Shown here: positions 8,755 through 17,429 of the stretch, piece after piece
How positions within the stretch are numbered: position 1 is the first letter of the stretch
Layout of the letters: every line of letters begins with the position of its first letter
Assembly (NCBI GenBank): GCA_944320015.1
Contig: CALUFO010000020.1
Coordinates: 1-47,960, forward strand
Length of the DNA stretch: 47,960 bases
Direction of reading: 5' to 3'
Source: an uncultured Barnesiella sp.
GTDB taxonomy: Bacteria > Bacteroidota > Bacteroidia > Bacteroidales > Barnesiellaceae
Notes under the pieces: model-generated
The model's database searches: none
Seen by the model: only the letters and a program-made list of their open reading frames with translations
Told to the model about the DNA's origin: nothing
Made by a program: the position numbers and the translations under genes

Positions 8755-8769
8755 CACAACATTAGCAAT

Positions 8770-10233
8770 ATGTCTAAATTCACCAAAATAGTAGCTACAA
8801 TCTCCGATGCGCGTTGCGACGTCGATTTCATCAAACAATTATATGATTGCGGCATGAACGTGGTTCGTCTCAACTCGGCACACTTGCAGGAAGAGGGATT
8901 CCAAAAAATCATCGACAACGTGCGAGCCGTCTCCAGCAAAATAGCCATCTTGATGGACACCAAAGGCCCCGAAGTGCGCACAACCCCTCTGGCCGATGGA
9001 ACAAACATTCAATTCTCCACTGGCGACATCGTTCGCATCACCGGGAAAGAGGGAACTTTAACCGGCAATGGATACATCGGTGTCAACTATCCCCGTTTTG
9101 CCGAAGACCTGACTGTGGGGAGCCACATCCTCATCGACGACGGCGAGCTTGAATTTATCGTACGGGAAAAAGAGGGCGACGCCCTGTTGTGCGAGTCGCT
9201 CAACAACGGCGAGCTGGGAGCCCGCAAAAGCGTGAATGTACCCGGGGTACGCATCAATCTCCCCTCCCTAACCGAACGGGATATACGCAATATTCACTAC
9301 GCCATAGACCACGACATCGACTTCATCGCTCACTCTTTCGTGCGCAACAAGCAAGACGTACTCGACATTCAGGCCATTCTCGACGAATCGAAAAGCCCTA
9401 TCAAAATCATCGCCAAAATAGAGAACCAAGAAGGCGTGGACAACATCGACGAAATTCTCGAAGCGGCCTACGGCGTGATGGTCGCCCGCGGCGACTTAGG
9501 GATAGAAGTTCCGCAAGAAAAAATCCCCGGCATACAGGCCCGCCTCATCAAGAAGTGCATACAAGCCAAGAAACCGGTTATCGTAGCCACACAGATGCTC
9601 CACTCGATGATCAAAAATCCACGCCCCACGAGAGCCGAAGTCACCGACATCGCCAATGCGATTTATCAACACACCGACGCCCTCATGCTTAGCGGCGAAA
9701 CCGCTTATGGCAAATACCCCGTCGAGGCGGTAGCCACCATGGCCCGTGTGGCCGAAGAAGCCGAAAACAACAAACTTATCGAGAACAATATCCGAATCGT
9801 CACCCCCGACGAGCCCGACGTGACATCGTTCCTCGCCAAACAAGCGGTGAAAACATTCAACAAGCTCGGGACAAAAGCTATCATTACCGATAGCTACACC
9901 GGCCGAACAGCCCGGTATGTAGCCGCATACCGAGGGCGTTACCCGGTACTGGCGATATGCTACTACGAACGCATCATACGGCTGCTCGCACTCTCCTACG
10001 GGGTTTTCCCGTTGTACCAAGAGCGTACACGCACCTCCCGCGAATATCTTTTCAACGGATTGAACCACCTTATGGAACAACACCTCATCGGGCGCAACGA
10101 CCTCATCGCCTATCTGGGAGGCGGTTTTGGAGAAGGGAAAGGTACCACATTCCTCGAAATAAACCGCATCGGCGAGGTTCTCGACAATTTCAAGCACTAT
10201 ACGCTACCTAATATGGAAGACTCCGAGGCATGA
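8770..10233 (+). CDS. pyk: Pyruvate kinase
   Basis: Final ATP-producing step of glycolysis (phosphoenolpyruvate + ADP to pyruvate + ATP). Over 487 residues it shows the barrel start (VATISDARCDVDFIKQLYDCG), the substrate-site segment MDTKGPEVRT, IIAKIENQEGV with the catalytic Lys, MVARGDLGIEVP for metal and substrate binding, TQMLHSMIKNPRPTRAEVTD and LSGETAYGKYPVEAV. The C-terminal domain is present. At the N-terminus the canonical TKIVATIGPAS is altered to TKIVATISDARCD. The O-methyltransferase ATG overlaps its stop by four bases, so translation is probably coupled. Confidence 0.96.
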   Translation: MSKFTKIVATISDARCDVDFIKQLYDCGMNVVRLNSAHLQEEGFQKIIDNVRAVSSKIAILMDTKGPEVRTTPLADGTNIQFSTGDIVRITGKEGTLTGNGYIGVNYPRFAEDLTVGSHILIDDGELEFIVREKEGDALLCESLNNGELGARKSVNVPGVRINLPSLTERDIRNIHYAIDHDIDFIAHSFVRNKQDVLDIQAILDESKSPIKIIAKIENQEGVDNIDEILEAAYGVMVARGDLGIEVPQEKIPGIQARLIKKCIQAKKPVIVATQMLHSMIKNPRPTRAEVTDIANAIYQHTDALMLSGETAYGKYPVEAVATMARVAEEAENNKLIENNIRIVTPDEPDVTSFLAKQAVKTFNKLGTKAIITDSYTGRTARYVAAYRGRYPVLAICYYERIIRLLALSYGVFPLYQERTRTSREYLFNGLNHLMEQHLIGRNDLIAYLGGGFGEGKGTTFLEINRIGEVLDNFKHYTLPNMEDSEA

Positions 10234-10865
10234 CACTCGAACTGGAAGAGTACATATTGAATCACATCGACCCCGAGGACGAGCTGCTCGCCTCGCTCGA
10301 CAGGGATACACACCTGTATCACCTGCGTCCCCGCATGGTATCAGGACATCTGCAAGGACGCATCCTCAAAATGTTCTGCCGCATGATTCGACCCCGTCGC
10401 ATCTTGGAGTTGGGGACATTCACGGGATATTCGGCCCTCTGTTTGGCCGAAGGGCTAATCGAAGGCGGCGAAGTGCATACCATAGAAATCGACGACGAAA
10501 TCGAAGATTTCACCCGAGCCCACCTCGACCGTTCCCCTTTTCGGGATCGCATCAAGCTCTTCATAGGCGACGCCATAGAAATCGTCCCCACGTTGACCGA
10601 CTTGTACGACATCGTTTTCATCGACGCCAACAAACGGGATTATCTCAAATATTACGAATTGGTCCTGCCCAAAGTGCGCCCCGAAGGATTCATTCTCGCC
10701 GACAACACTTTATGGGACGGAAAAGTCATCACCGACCCGCACAGCCGCGACGCCCAAACCATAGGCATCGAGCGGTTCAACGACTTTATCGCCGGCGACT
10801 CGCGCGTAGAAAAAGTGATACTGCCCTTGCGCGACGGGCTCACGATTCTCTGGAAAAAGCCATAA
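10230..10865 (+). CDS. O-methyltransferase (catechol-OMT-like)
   Basis: A 211-residue class I methyltransferase of the O-methyltransferase 3 family. Motif I is ILELGTFTGYSALCLAEGL; the acidic residue after strand 2 is in VHTIEIDDE. VFIDANKRDYLKYYELVLP and ILADNTLWDGKV carry the metal-binding Asp/Asn residues of this family. The true substrate is unknown: homologues methylate catechols, caffeoyl groups or modified tRNA uridines (TrmR in Bacillus). The setting between pyk and rbfA makes a tRNA role possible but unproven. Overlaps pyk by 4 bases. Confidence 0.88.
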   Translation: MTLELEEYILNHIDPEDELLASLDRDTHLYHLRPRMVSGHLQGRILKMFCRMIRPRRILELGTFTGYSALCLAEGLIEGGEVHTIEIDDEIEDFTRAHLDRSPFRDRIKLFIGDAIEIVPTLTDLYDIVFIDANKRDYLKYYELVLPKVRPEGFILADNTLWDGKVITDPHSRDAQTIGIERFNDFIAGDSRVEKVILPLRDGLTILWKKP

Positions 10866-10893
10866 CCTCAAATACTTAAAAAACTACAACGAT

Positions 10894-11229
10894 ATGGAAA
10901 CAACTCGACAAAACAAAATAAGCCGCCTGCTGCAAAAGGAACTGAGCGACATATTCTTGGCCGAAACCCGCAAGACCCACGGCATCATCATCTCGGTGAG
11001 CGTCGTACGAGTAAGTCCCGACCTGAGTGTGGCCAAAGCCTACCTGAGCATATTCCCGCCCGAAAAAAGCGCCGAAATGATCGAAAACATAAACGCCAAC
11101 GCCAAAACCATTCGGTACGAATTGTCGCAACGGGTGCGCTATCAACTACGCAAAACCCCCGAACTATCGTTCTTCCTCGACGATTCGCTCGACTACATCG
11201 AGAACATCGATTCCTTATTAAAAAAATAG
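10894..11229 (+). CDS. rbfA: 30S ribosome-binding factor A
   Basis: Small KH-fold protein that binds the maturing 30S subunit near 16S rRNA helix 1 and helps 5'-end processing and cold adaptation. The 111 residues match: N-terminal TTRQNKISRLLQKELSDIF, central VSVVRVSPDLSVAKAYLSIF and C-terminal LSQRVRYQLRKTPELSFFLD. It sits 28 bases after the O-methyltransferase and 9 bases before the FtsX-family permease, so it is an internal gene of the aroQ operon. Confidence 0.95.
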   Translation: METTRQNKISRLLQKELSDIFLAETRKTHGIIISVSVVRVSPDLSVAKAYLSIFPPEKSAEMIENINANAKTIRYELSQRVRYQLRKTPELSFFLDDSLDYIENIDSLLKK

Positions 11230-11238
11230 ACCACACTC

Positions 11239-12480
11239 ATGAGCCGGCTGTCCCGAAAAATTGCGTGGCGATACCTCTTTTCCAAAAAATCGCACAGCGC
11301 CATCAACGCCATATCGATCGTCTCGGTATGCGGGGTTGCCATTACCACGCTGGCTCTTGTCTGCACCCTCTCGGTCTATAACGGGTTTACACAACTGATT
11401 GGGTCGCTCTACTCGCAAATCGACCCCCAAATAAAAATCACACCGCTTCAAGGGAAAACCCTCGATACCGAAGAAAATGCTATCCGACAAATCGCCGAAT
11501 GGCCCGAAGTGGAAACCTTCTCACCCGTTATTGAAGAAAACGCCCTCTGTATCTACAAGGAGAGGCAACGTCCTGTATTGGTGAAGGGAGTCCCCGACAA
11601 CTACACCCGGCTCTCCCACATACAAGACATTATTACGAGTGGCTCATTCCTGCTCAACGACGGGCGAATCGACTATGTCACATTGGGAATAGGGGTCGCC
11701 AGCCAGCTCGGTGTAGTAGCCAACTCGCCCTACCCCGTAGAACTTTACGCCCCCAACCGCTTGGGGAGGGTCAACTTGGCCAACCCTTCACAATCGTTCA
11801 ACGGCCGGCGCATCTTTGTCGCTTCGACCTTTTGCTCCAACCAAGCTATCTACGACGACCAAATCGTCATTGTTCCCCTATCGGTCGCCCGCGAAATGTT
11901 CAGCTACACCCGTGAGGCCACAGCCATAGAGTTGCGGCTCACCCCCTCGGCCGACGAACAAGCGATTGCCCAAAAACTAAAAAGCCACCTCGGCGACAAT
12001 TACCGCGTAGCTACCCGCATCGAGCAAAACGAATGGTACAAATGGGTGCAGATAGAGAAATGGATTACTTTCCTTATCCTCTCGTTTATCCTCATGATTG
12101 CCACCTTCAACGTTATCGGGGCGCTCTCGATGCTTATCATCGACAAAAAACGGGACATCGACACCTTGCAGAATCTGGGTGCCGACGACCGTCTTATCTC
12201 CAAAATATTTCTTGCCGAAGGGTGGCTTATCTCGGCCATAGGTGCCGGCTCGGGACTCATCTTGGGAATTATACTCTGTTACTTGCAACAAGAGTATGGA
12301 CTATTGAAACTGGGCAGTTCCGAAGGTATATTCATCACCGACGCCTATCCCGTAAGGCTCGAGCTATTCGACACGGTAGCCGTCACGCTCGTCGTTCTCC
12401 TCATGGGATTTGTCACCGCTTGGTATCCTGCCAAATTCCTGCGCAAACGCCTGCTGGCTGCGAAATCAAACCGAGAGTAA
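11239..12480 (+). CDS. FtsX/LolC-LolE-like ABC transporter permease
   Basis: A 413-residue permease. It has the N-terminal LolE-like amphipathic segment and first helix (IAWRYLFSKKSHSAINAISIVSV...), a large periplasmic MacB-type domain (about residues 45-260) and three C-terminal helices of the FtsX fold (ITFLILSFILMIATFNVIG, LISAIGAGSGLILGIILCYL, LFDTVAVTLVVLLMGFVTAW). It resembles LolC/LolE, which extract lipoproteins from the inner membrane. No ATPase (LolD) is adjacent, so the partner must be encoded elsewhere. It is the last gene of the aroQ operon; its stop codon is one base from the convergent HIT stop, with no terminator seen. Confidence 0.87.
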   Translation: MSRLSRKIAWRYLFSKKSHSAINAISIVSVCGVAITTLALVCTLSVYNGFTQLIGSLYSQIDPQIKITPLQGKTLDTEENAIRQIAEWPEVETFSPVIEENALCIYKERQRPVLVKGVPDNYTRLSHIQDIITSGSFLLNDGRIDYVTLGIGVASQLGVVANSPYPVELYAPNRLGRVNLANPSQSFNGRRIFVASTFCSNQAIYDDQIVIVPLSVAREMFSYTREATAIELRLTPSADEQAIAQKLKSHLGDNYRVATRIEQNEWYKWVQIEKWITFLILSFILMIATFNVIGALSMLIIDKKRDIDTLQNLGADDRLISKIFLAEGWLISAIGAGSGLILGIILCYLQQEYGLLKLGSSEGIFITDAYPVRLELFDTVAVTLVVLLMGFVTAWYPAKFLRKRLLAAKSNRE

Positions 12481-12481
12481 A

Positions 12482-12877
12482 TCACTTCATCTCACGGGCG
12501 ATAGCCTCGGCGATAGCTTGCATCTCGGCAGCTTCGAGCGAGAGTTTCTCCCGGAAAAAATTCATATCGGCCTCGCAGTTGATCGGTACGAGATGAATGT
12601 GCGTGTGTGGCACTTCGAGCCCCATCACAGCCACGCCCACCCGTTTGCAGGGAACAGCCTTCTCGATAGCACGAGCCACCCGCTTGGCAAATCGGGCGAG
12701 ACCTTCGTAGGTCTCGTCGTCCAAATCGAAAATATAATCGACCTCTTTCTTGGGAATAACCAGCGTGTGCCCTTTGGCCACGGGGTTTATATCGAGAAAT
12801 GCGAAATAGTTCTCGTCTTCTGCTACTTTATAGCACGGAATTTCACCGGCCACGATGCGACTAAATATGGTTGCCAT
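12482..12877 (-). CDS. HIT family nucleotide-binding protein
   Basis: A 131-residue histidine-triad hydrolase or transferase of the HinT/Fhit group, acting on nucleoside phosphoramidates or similar compounds in the cytoplasm. N-terminal IFSRIVAGEIPCYKVAED and the C-terminal triad VPHTHIHLVPIN with three alternating His are clear. An ORF extends further upstream to 13009, but the family N-terminus and the -33/-7 promoter at 12902-12933 both point to the ATG at 12877. Confidence 0.95.
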   Translation of the reverse strand: MATIFSRIVAGEIPCYKVAEDENYFAFLDINPVAKGHTLVIPKKEVDYIFDLDDETYEGLARFAKRVARAIEKAVPCKRVGVAVMGLEVPHTHIHLVPINCEADMNFFREKLSLEAAEMQAIAEAIAREMK

Positions 12878-12901
12878 GACTTGTTGTTTTTTTAGTTTAC
12901 A

Positions 12902-12933
12902 CAAAAATAGTGAATGGTGTGTGCCGAGGCAAA
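12902..12933 (-). promoter_or_regulatory. Promoter of the HIT gene
   Basis: On the minus strand TTTG (12930-12933), 20 bases, then TATTTTTG (12902-12909): a complete Bacteroidetes sigma-A promoter about 25 bases before the start codon. Confidence 0.75.
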
Positions 12934-13040
12934 TGAAAAACAAAGTTTTTTTTAGCTCGACTATGCCAAACCGTATCCTATCATTAGCACCCACAACCAC
13001 GGAATCCACATTCCCCGGTTATCCTTCCCACATAAAAACA

Positions 13041-13083
13041 GGAGCCCCCTTTCTGCTAAACTATAGGAGAGGAAGGGGGCTCC
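13041..13083 (-). terminator. Second (distal) terminator-like hairpin after greA
   Basis: GGAGCCCCCTT pairs perfectly with AAGGGGGCTCC over 11 base pairs with a 21-base loop. On the minus strand it is followed by TGTTTTTATG. It backs up the greA-proximal terminator. Confidence 0.65.
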
Positions 13084-13087
13084 CGTT

Positions 13088-13122
13088 ATAAAAAAGCCGA
13101 TATGCAAAATGCACACCGGCTT
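13088..13122 (-). terminator. Proximal intrinsic terminator of greA
   Basis: On the minus strand AAGCCG pairs with CGGCTT, with an inner TGCA/TGCA pairing across TTTT, immediately followed by a run of T. It lies 9 bases after the greA stop codon. Confidence 0.7.
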
Positions 13123-13130
13123 ATAATGGG

Positions 13131-13601
13131 TTAAATAGATATGTCTATGATTTCGAACGACATCATTCCCGAAGGGACTTGAATCTCGGCTATATCGCCG
13201 ACCTTCTTGCCCAACAAGCCTTTGGCGATAGGAGTCGACGCCGATATTTTGCCTTCGCGCAGGTTGGCCTCCGACTCCGACACGATGGTGTAGGTCATAA
13301 CCGCACCGTTCTTCACATTTTTGATTTTCACCGTGTTCAATATCTGAACCGTATGGGTGTTCAACTTGCTCTCGTCGATGAAACGTGCGTTAGCTACCAA
13401 GTCTTTCAACTGCGAGATTTTCATTTCGAGCATGCCTTGCGCCTCTTTGGCAGCGTCATACTCGGCGTTTTCCGAAAGGTCTCCCTTATCGCGGGCTTCA
13501 CCGATGGCACGAGATATTTCGGGACGCTTCACGTTTTCGAGATAAGCGATCTCCTCCATCAATTTCTTATAACCTTCCTCGGTCATGTAGGTAATTGCCA
13601 T
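13131..13601 (-). CDS. greA: Transcription elongation factor GreA
   Basis: Rescues backtracked RNA polymerase by stimulating cleavage of the nascent RNA through the secondary channel. The 156 residues show the N-terminal coiled coil with the acidic tip (GEARDKGDLSENAEYDAAKE, holding the two catalytic acidic residues) and the C-terminal FKBP-like domain (VSESEANLREGKISASTPIAKGLLGKKVGDI). Upstream is a strong promoter followed by a terminator-like hairpin inside the leader (see findings), so expression may be attenuated. Two terminators follow it. Confidence 0.97.
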   Translation of the reverse strand: MAITYMTEEGYKKLMEEIAYLENVKRPEISRAIGEARDKGDLSENAEYDAAKEAQGMLEMKISQLKDLVANARFIDESKLNTHTVQILNTVKIKNVKNGAVMTYTIVSESEANLREGKISASTPIAKGLLGKKVGDIAEIQVPSGMMSFEIIDISI

Positions 13602-13656
13602 AATTTTTCTCCTATAGTGTTTATAAAATTGTTATTCCTTATTAAACAAAAAAGAA

Positions 13657-13677
13657 ATCCCGCCGTTAGCCGGGACT
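13657..13677 (-). terminator. Terminator-like hairpin in the greA leader
   Basis: On the minus strand GTCCCG and CGGGAT close an 8-9 base loop and are followed by TTTCTTTTTTG. It sits between the greA promoter (13698-13731) and the greA ATG (13601). It could end transcripts coming from the TlpA-like gene, or act as an attenuator of greA itself. Confidence 0.7.
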
Positions 13678-13697
13678 CCTTTTCGTGCTTTCACTGT

Positions 13698-13731
13698 GAC
13701 AAAGATACGCTATTTTTTTCGATCTTCCAAA
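13698..13731 (-). promoter_or_regulatory. Predicted greA promoter
   Basis: On the minus strand a TTTG at the end of a T-run is followed by 20 bases and TATCTTTGTC (13698-13707). The predicted start is near 13691, giving a leader of about 90 bases that contains the hairpin at 13657-13677. Confidence 0.65.
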
Positions 13732-13780
13732 AAAAACGGCGATAATCGTCCAAATGTTTCTTTTAATGCCCTTTTACCGC

Positions 13781-14917
13781 TCAAAGACGGGCTCGTATGG
13801 CAGGCTCTATCTCGTCGGGGTTCTCTATGCGCTTGACTATCCCGTCATTTTTATCGATGACGAAACAGGTGGGTAATTGTGTCACGTTGTACATCGACGC
13901 GTTGCGGGAACGAAGGCTTTGCGGGTCGCGCACACATACCCACGGCAAATTGTCGGCCGCCACCTTCCACGACTGCTCCCCGGCATCGAGAGAGATTTGA
14001 TATATCTCCAATCCTTTTGCCCGGTATTTCTTATAAAGCTCGGCCAATTTCATGTTATACACCGGGGAATAATCGGTCTGGTAGGCCGTAAAATCCAGAA
14101 GAACCACCTTGTTGGCGGCGACCAAGTGAGACAAGGTTTGTTTCCGTCCCCGCAGGTCATACAACTCGATATCGAGAATCGAAGCTGTTTCGGCCTCAAT
14201 TTCGGGGAGCTCCCGTTGAGCCGCACGTTCGGCCGCAATAGCGGCCAGCGTCATATCATTCAACTGTTTGGTACGAGGCGAATCGGGATAAATCGCATTG
14301 AATCCTGTTGCTACGGCGGCAATCAGCTTACGGTCGCCGGCATCGTAGGGATCAAAAATCTTATCTCCGTTTATCTCTTGGAAAACAATATAATAGGCCG
14401 CAGCCGAAGAGGGGTTCTCCAATACCAAATTGAGCATCTTCTCTTTATACTCGGCCAGACTCTCGACGGCCTGCGTGCGCAGTTCCTCAATTTGACTGCT
14501 ATTGGAAGCCAAGGCTTGGTTCAACTCATTGATACGACTTTTCAGGCGGGCGCTCTCCTCGGCCACGATGCGCATCTTGGCACACTCGTCGGAACCCGTA
14601 AGTTCATAGGAGCGGGAAAAATCTTTCGCACTGCCCGTGAAATTCAACGTCTCGGTCGAATCGACGGCAAAGTGAACCACCGCCCCATTCAACCGCAATT
14701 GATAAAATTCGGGATATTGCGGAGCCTCCTGTTTAAACGTAAACGCCCCGTTTTTATCCAACTCGACCGAATCGATTATTGCGGGTTGTCCCGCCAGCGA
14801 CTCCAAGTACAGCACCTCGCCTTCGGCGTCGGCCACACGGCCTTCGATCGTAAACCGACGGTTGTCGCACGAGGTGGCCGCCACTGCTATCGCACACAAA
14901 AATATCCACTTTCTCAT
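13781..14917 (-). CDS. DUF4369/TlpA-like lipoprotein with a thioredoxin fold lacking the CXXC
   Basis: A 378-residue lipoprotein (lipobox AVAATSC, Cys at about residue 17). The N-terminal domain (FTIEGRVADAEGEVLYLE...) fits DUF4369, found in Bacteroidetes thiol-disulfide proteins. A helical middle follows. The C-terminal domain is a thioredoxin fold: VVLLDFTAYQTDYSPVYN, GLEIYQISLDAGEQSWK, and the cis-Pro loop VTQLPTCFVIDKN. The position where TlpA/ResA have WCPPC reads AYQTDYSP with no Cys, so disulfide exchange at the normal site is impossible. It is probably periplasm-facing with a binding or structural role. A full promoter lies upstream (14966-14995). Confidence 0.86.
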   Translation of the reverse strand: MRKWIFLCAIAVAATSCDNRRFTIEGRVADAEGEVLYLESLAGQPAIIDSVELDKNGAFTFKQEAPQYPEFYQLRLNGAVVHFAVDSTETLNFTGSAKDFSRSYELTGSDECAKMRIVAEESARLKSRINELNQALASNSSQIEELRTQAVESLAEYKEKMLNLVLENPSSAAAYYIVFQEINGDKIFDPYDAGDRKLIAAVATGFNAIYPDSPRTKQLNDMTLAAIAAERAAQRELPEIEAETASILDIELYDLRGRKQTLSHLVAANKVVLLDFTAYQTDYSPVYNMKLAELYKKYRAKGLEIYQISLDAGEQSWKVAADNLPWVCVRDPQSLRSRNASMYNVTQLPTCFVIDKNDGIVKRIENPDEIEPAIRARL

Positions 14918-14965
14918 TATCGCATAATTTAGAGTTCTTGTTATTTCCCCACGGGAAACCAGTCA

Positions 14966-14995
14966 CAAAGATAGGCTTTTTTTCAAATATTCAAA
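14966..14995 (-). promoter_or_regulatory. Promoter of the TlpA-like lipoprotein gene
   Basis: On the minus strand TTTG (14992-14995), 18 bases, TATCTTTG (14966-14973). The leader would be about 40 bases. Confidence 0.7.
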
Positions 14996-15117
14996 TGATA
15001 TGGTTCATACCGCCGGAGAACAAAATGTCATTGAAATCCCGAAAGCAGGTCCGTCCACGGGTTTTCAAATCCGCTTTTATTCGCATTATTTTTCCATTTT
15101 TATTTCATAATCATAGT

Positions 15118-15144
15118 TTTGCATTCAAACTTTCATTATCTTTG
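15118..15144 (+). promoter_or_regulatory. Promoter of pnp
   Basis: TATCTTTGC (15137-15145) is an exact -7 element. A TTTG at 15118-15121 lies 15 bases before it, shorter than usual. The leader would be about 35 bases. pnp and the TlpA-like gene are divergent across 268 bases; nothing else is evident there. Confidence 0.6.
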
Positions 15145-15185
15145 CACGATTTTGAGATGAAAAAGAATATAGAAAAATCGATTTT

Positions 15186-17351
15186 ATGATTAAACAAGTT
15201 ATTAAGAAGACCATCGATTTGGGTGATGGAAGGACCATCACCATCGAAACCGGCAAGCTCGCCAAGCAAGCCGATGGGGCCGTGGAAGTACGCATGGGAA
15301 ACACCATGCTCTTGGCCACCGTATGTTCGGCGCAAGAAGCCGGTGAAGGCGTGGATTTCATGCCGCTGCAAGTAGAATACAAAGAGCGTTATTCGGCATT
15401 CGGCCGTTTCCCCGGAGGGTTTACCAAACGTGAAGGCCGCGCGTCGGATTACGAAATACTCACCGCCCGTCTGGTCGATCGTGTATTGCGTCCCTTGTTC
15501 CCCGAGAATTATCACGCCGATACATTCGTAAACATCATGCTGTTCTCCACCGACGGCGTCGACATGCCCGATGCCCTCGCCGGTTTGGCCGCTTCGGCTG
15601 CTTTGGCCGTTTCGGACATTCCTTTCAACGGGCCTATCTCCGAGGTGCGTGTCGCCCGTATCGACGGGAAATTCAAAATAAACCCCACGTTCAGCGAATT
15701 GGAAAAAGCCGATATGGACTTGATGGTGGGTGCCACCTATGAAAACATCATGATGGTAGAAGGCGAAATGGACGAAGTCTCGGAAGCCGATTTGCTCGAA
15801 GCACTCAAAGCCGCCCACGAAGCGATCAAGGTTCACTGCCTCGTTCAAAAAGAATTGGCCGAAGCCGTAGGCTCAACCGTAAAGAGAGAATATTGTCACG
15901 AGACCAACGACGAGGATTTGCGCAAAGACGTATGGGAAAAATGCTACGATAAAGCCTATGCCATCGCCCGCTCGGGCAATGCCGACAAGCACGCCCGCCA
16001 AAATGCTTTCGACGCTATCGTCGAAGAGTATCTTGCCGGTATGAGCGAAGACGAGTTGGCCGAAAAAGAGGCTCTCGTAAAACGCTACTATCACGATGTG
16101 GAAAAAGAGGCCGTGCGCCGTTGCATTCTCGACGAAGGTGTCCGCCTCGACGGTCGTTCCACCACACAAATCCGCCCTATCTGGTGCGAAGTCGATTACA
16201 TTCCCGGCCCTCACGGCTCGGCGGTGTTCACCCGTGGTGAAACTCAATCGTTGTCGACTGTGACCCTCGGCACGAAACTCGACGAGAAGATTCTCGACGA
16301 CGTGCTCAATCAAGGCCGCGACCGATTCCTCCTTCACTACAATTTCCCGCCTTTCTCTACCGGCGAAGCCAAAGCCCAACGAGGCGTAGGCCGTCGCGAG
16401 ATAGGTCACGGCAACTTGGCCAACCGTGCGCTCAAACGCATGATTCCGGCCGACTACCCCTACACAATCCGTGTCGTTTCGGACATCCTCGAATCCAACG
16501 GTTCCTCCTCGATGGCTACCGTTTGCGCCGGTACACTGGCCCTTATGGACGCCGGCGTGAAGATAAAGAAACCCGTATCGGGTATCGCTATGGGATTGAT
16601 TACCGACAAAGACAATGTGAAATACGCCATTCTCTCCGATATCCTCGGCGATGAAGACCACCTCGGCGACATGGACTTCAAGGTAACCGGTACCCGCGAC
16701 GGTATCACCGCCACCCAAATGGATATCAAGTGCGACGGACTCTCTTATGAAGTGCTCGAAAAAGCCTTGAACCAAGCCCGCGAAGGACGCCTGCATATTC
16801 TCAACATCATCACCGATACGATCGCCGAGCCGCGTGCCGACTTGAAACCTCACGCTCCTCGCATCGAAACGATGATTATCCCCAAAGATATGATAGGCGC
16901 CGTAATAGGCCCGGGCGGGAAAATTATCCAAAGCATACAAGAAACCAGCGGCGCTATCGTTACGATCGACGAAATCAACAACGAAGGCCATATCGAAATC
17001 GCTGCGGCCAACCTCGAGTCGATCAAAGATGCCAAACGCCGCATCAAAGCCATTACAGCTCAACCCGAAGAGGGAGAGGTATATACCGGTATCGTGAAAT
17101 CGATACTCCCCTTCGGAGCATTCGTTGAGATCCTTCCCGGCAAAGACGGGTTGCTTCATATCTCGGAAATCAGTTGGGATCGTCTCGAATCGATGGAGAC
17201 ATCGGGCGTACACGAAGGCGACGAGGTAACCGTGAAACTTATCGAAATCGACAAGAAAACCGGCAAATATCGCCTGTCGATGAAAGCGTTGCTCCCGCGC
17301 CCCGAAAAGGCTCAGCAACACCACGGCCGTCCGCACAACAACAATAAGTAA
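15186..17351 (+). CDS. pnp: Polyribonucleotide nucleotidyltransferase (PNPase)
   Basis: Phosphorolytic 3'-5' exoribonuclease of the RNA degradosome; it also adds heteropolymeric tails. The 721 residues show two RNase PH-like cores: the first with [20 protein letters not shown], the second with [20 protein letters not shown] and [19 protein letters not shown]. Then come a KH domain ([18 protein letters not shown]) and an S1 domain ([20 protein letters not shown], then [10 protein letters not shown]). It is alone in its unit: 5' neighbour divergent, own promoter, terminator-like hairpin downstream. There is no rpsO partner next to it, unlike in many proteobacteria. Confidence 0.98.
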   Translation: MIKQVIKKTIDLGDGRTITIETGKLAKQADGAVEVRMGNTMLLATVCSAQEAGEGVDFMPLQVEYKERYSAFGRFPGGFTKREGRASDYEILTARLVDRVLRPLFPENYHADTFVNIMLFSTDGVDMPDALAGLAASAALAVSDIPFNGPISEVRVARIDGKFKINPTFSELEKADMDLMVGATYENIMMVEGEMDEVSEADLLEALKAAHEAIKVHCLVQKELAEAVGSTVKREYCHETNDEDLRKDVWEKCYDKAYAIARSGNADKHARQNAFDAIVEEYLAGMSEDELAEKEALVKRYYHDVEKEAVRRCILDEGVRLDGRSTTQIRPIWCEVDYIPGPHGSAVFTRGETQSLSTVTLGTKLDEKILDDVLNQGRDRFLLHYNFPPFSTGEAKAQRGVGRREIGHGNLANRALKRMIPADYPYTIRVVSDILESNGSSSMATVCAGTLALMDAGVKIKKPVSGIAMGLITDKDNVKYAILSDILGDEDHLGDMDFKVTGTRDGITATQMDIKCDGLSYEVLEKALNQAREGRLHILNIITDTIAEPRADLKPHAPRIETMIIPKDMIGAVIGPGGKIIQSIQETSGAIVTIDEINNEGHIEIAAANLESIKDAKRRIKAITAQPEEGEVYTGIVKSILPFGAFVEILPGKDGLLHISEISWDRLESMETSGVHEGDEVTVKLIEIDKKTGKYRLSMKALLPRPEKAQQHHGRPHNNNK

Positions 17352-17377
17352 GCCGCAACTCGCTTTACAACCATACA

Positions 17378-17418
17378 AAGAAGGCTGTCTCAATAAATTT
17401 GGGGCAGCTTTCTTTATA
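17378..17418 (+). terminator. Terminator of pnp
   Basis: AAAGAAGGCTG-TCTC pairs with GGGGCA-GCTTTCTTT across an A+T-rich loop, with small bulges, ending in a T-rich stretch 27 bases past the stop codon. Confidence 0.6.
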
Positions 17419-17429
17419 TGATTAGCTTT

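Noticed and set aside
13877-14932. Plus-strand open frame of 351 codons
   Set aside because: Antisense to the TlpA-like lipoprotein, which has a signal peptide, promoter and recognisable domains.
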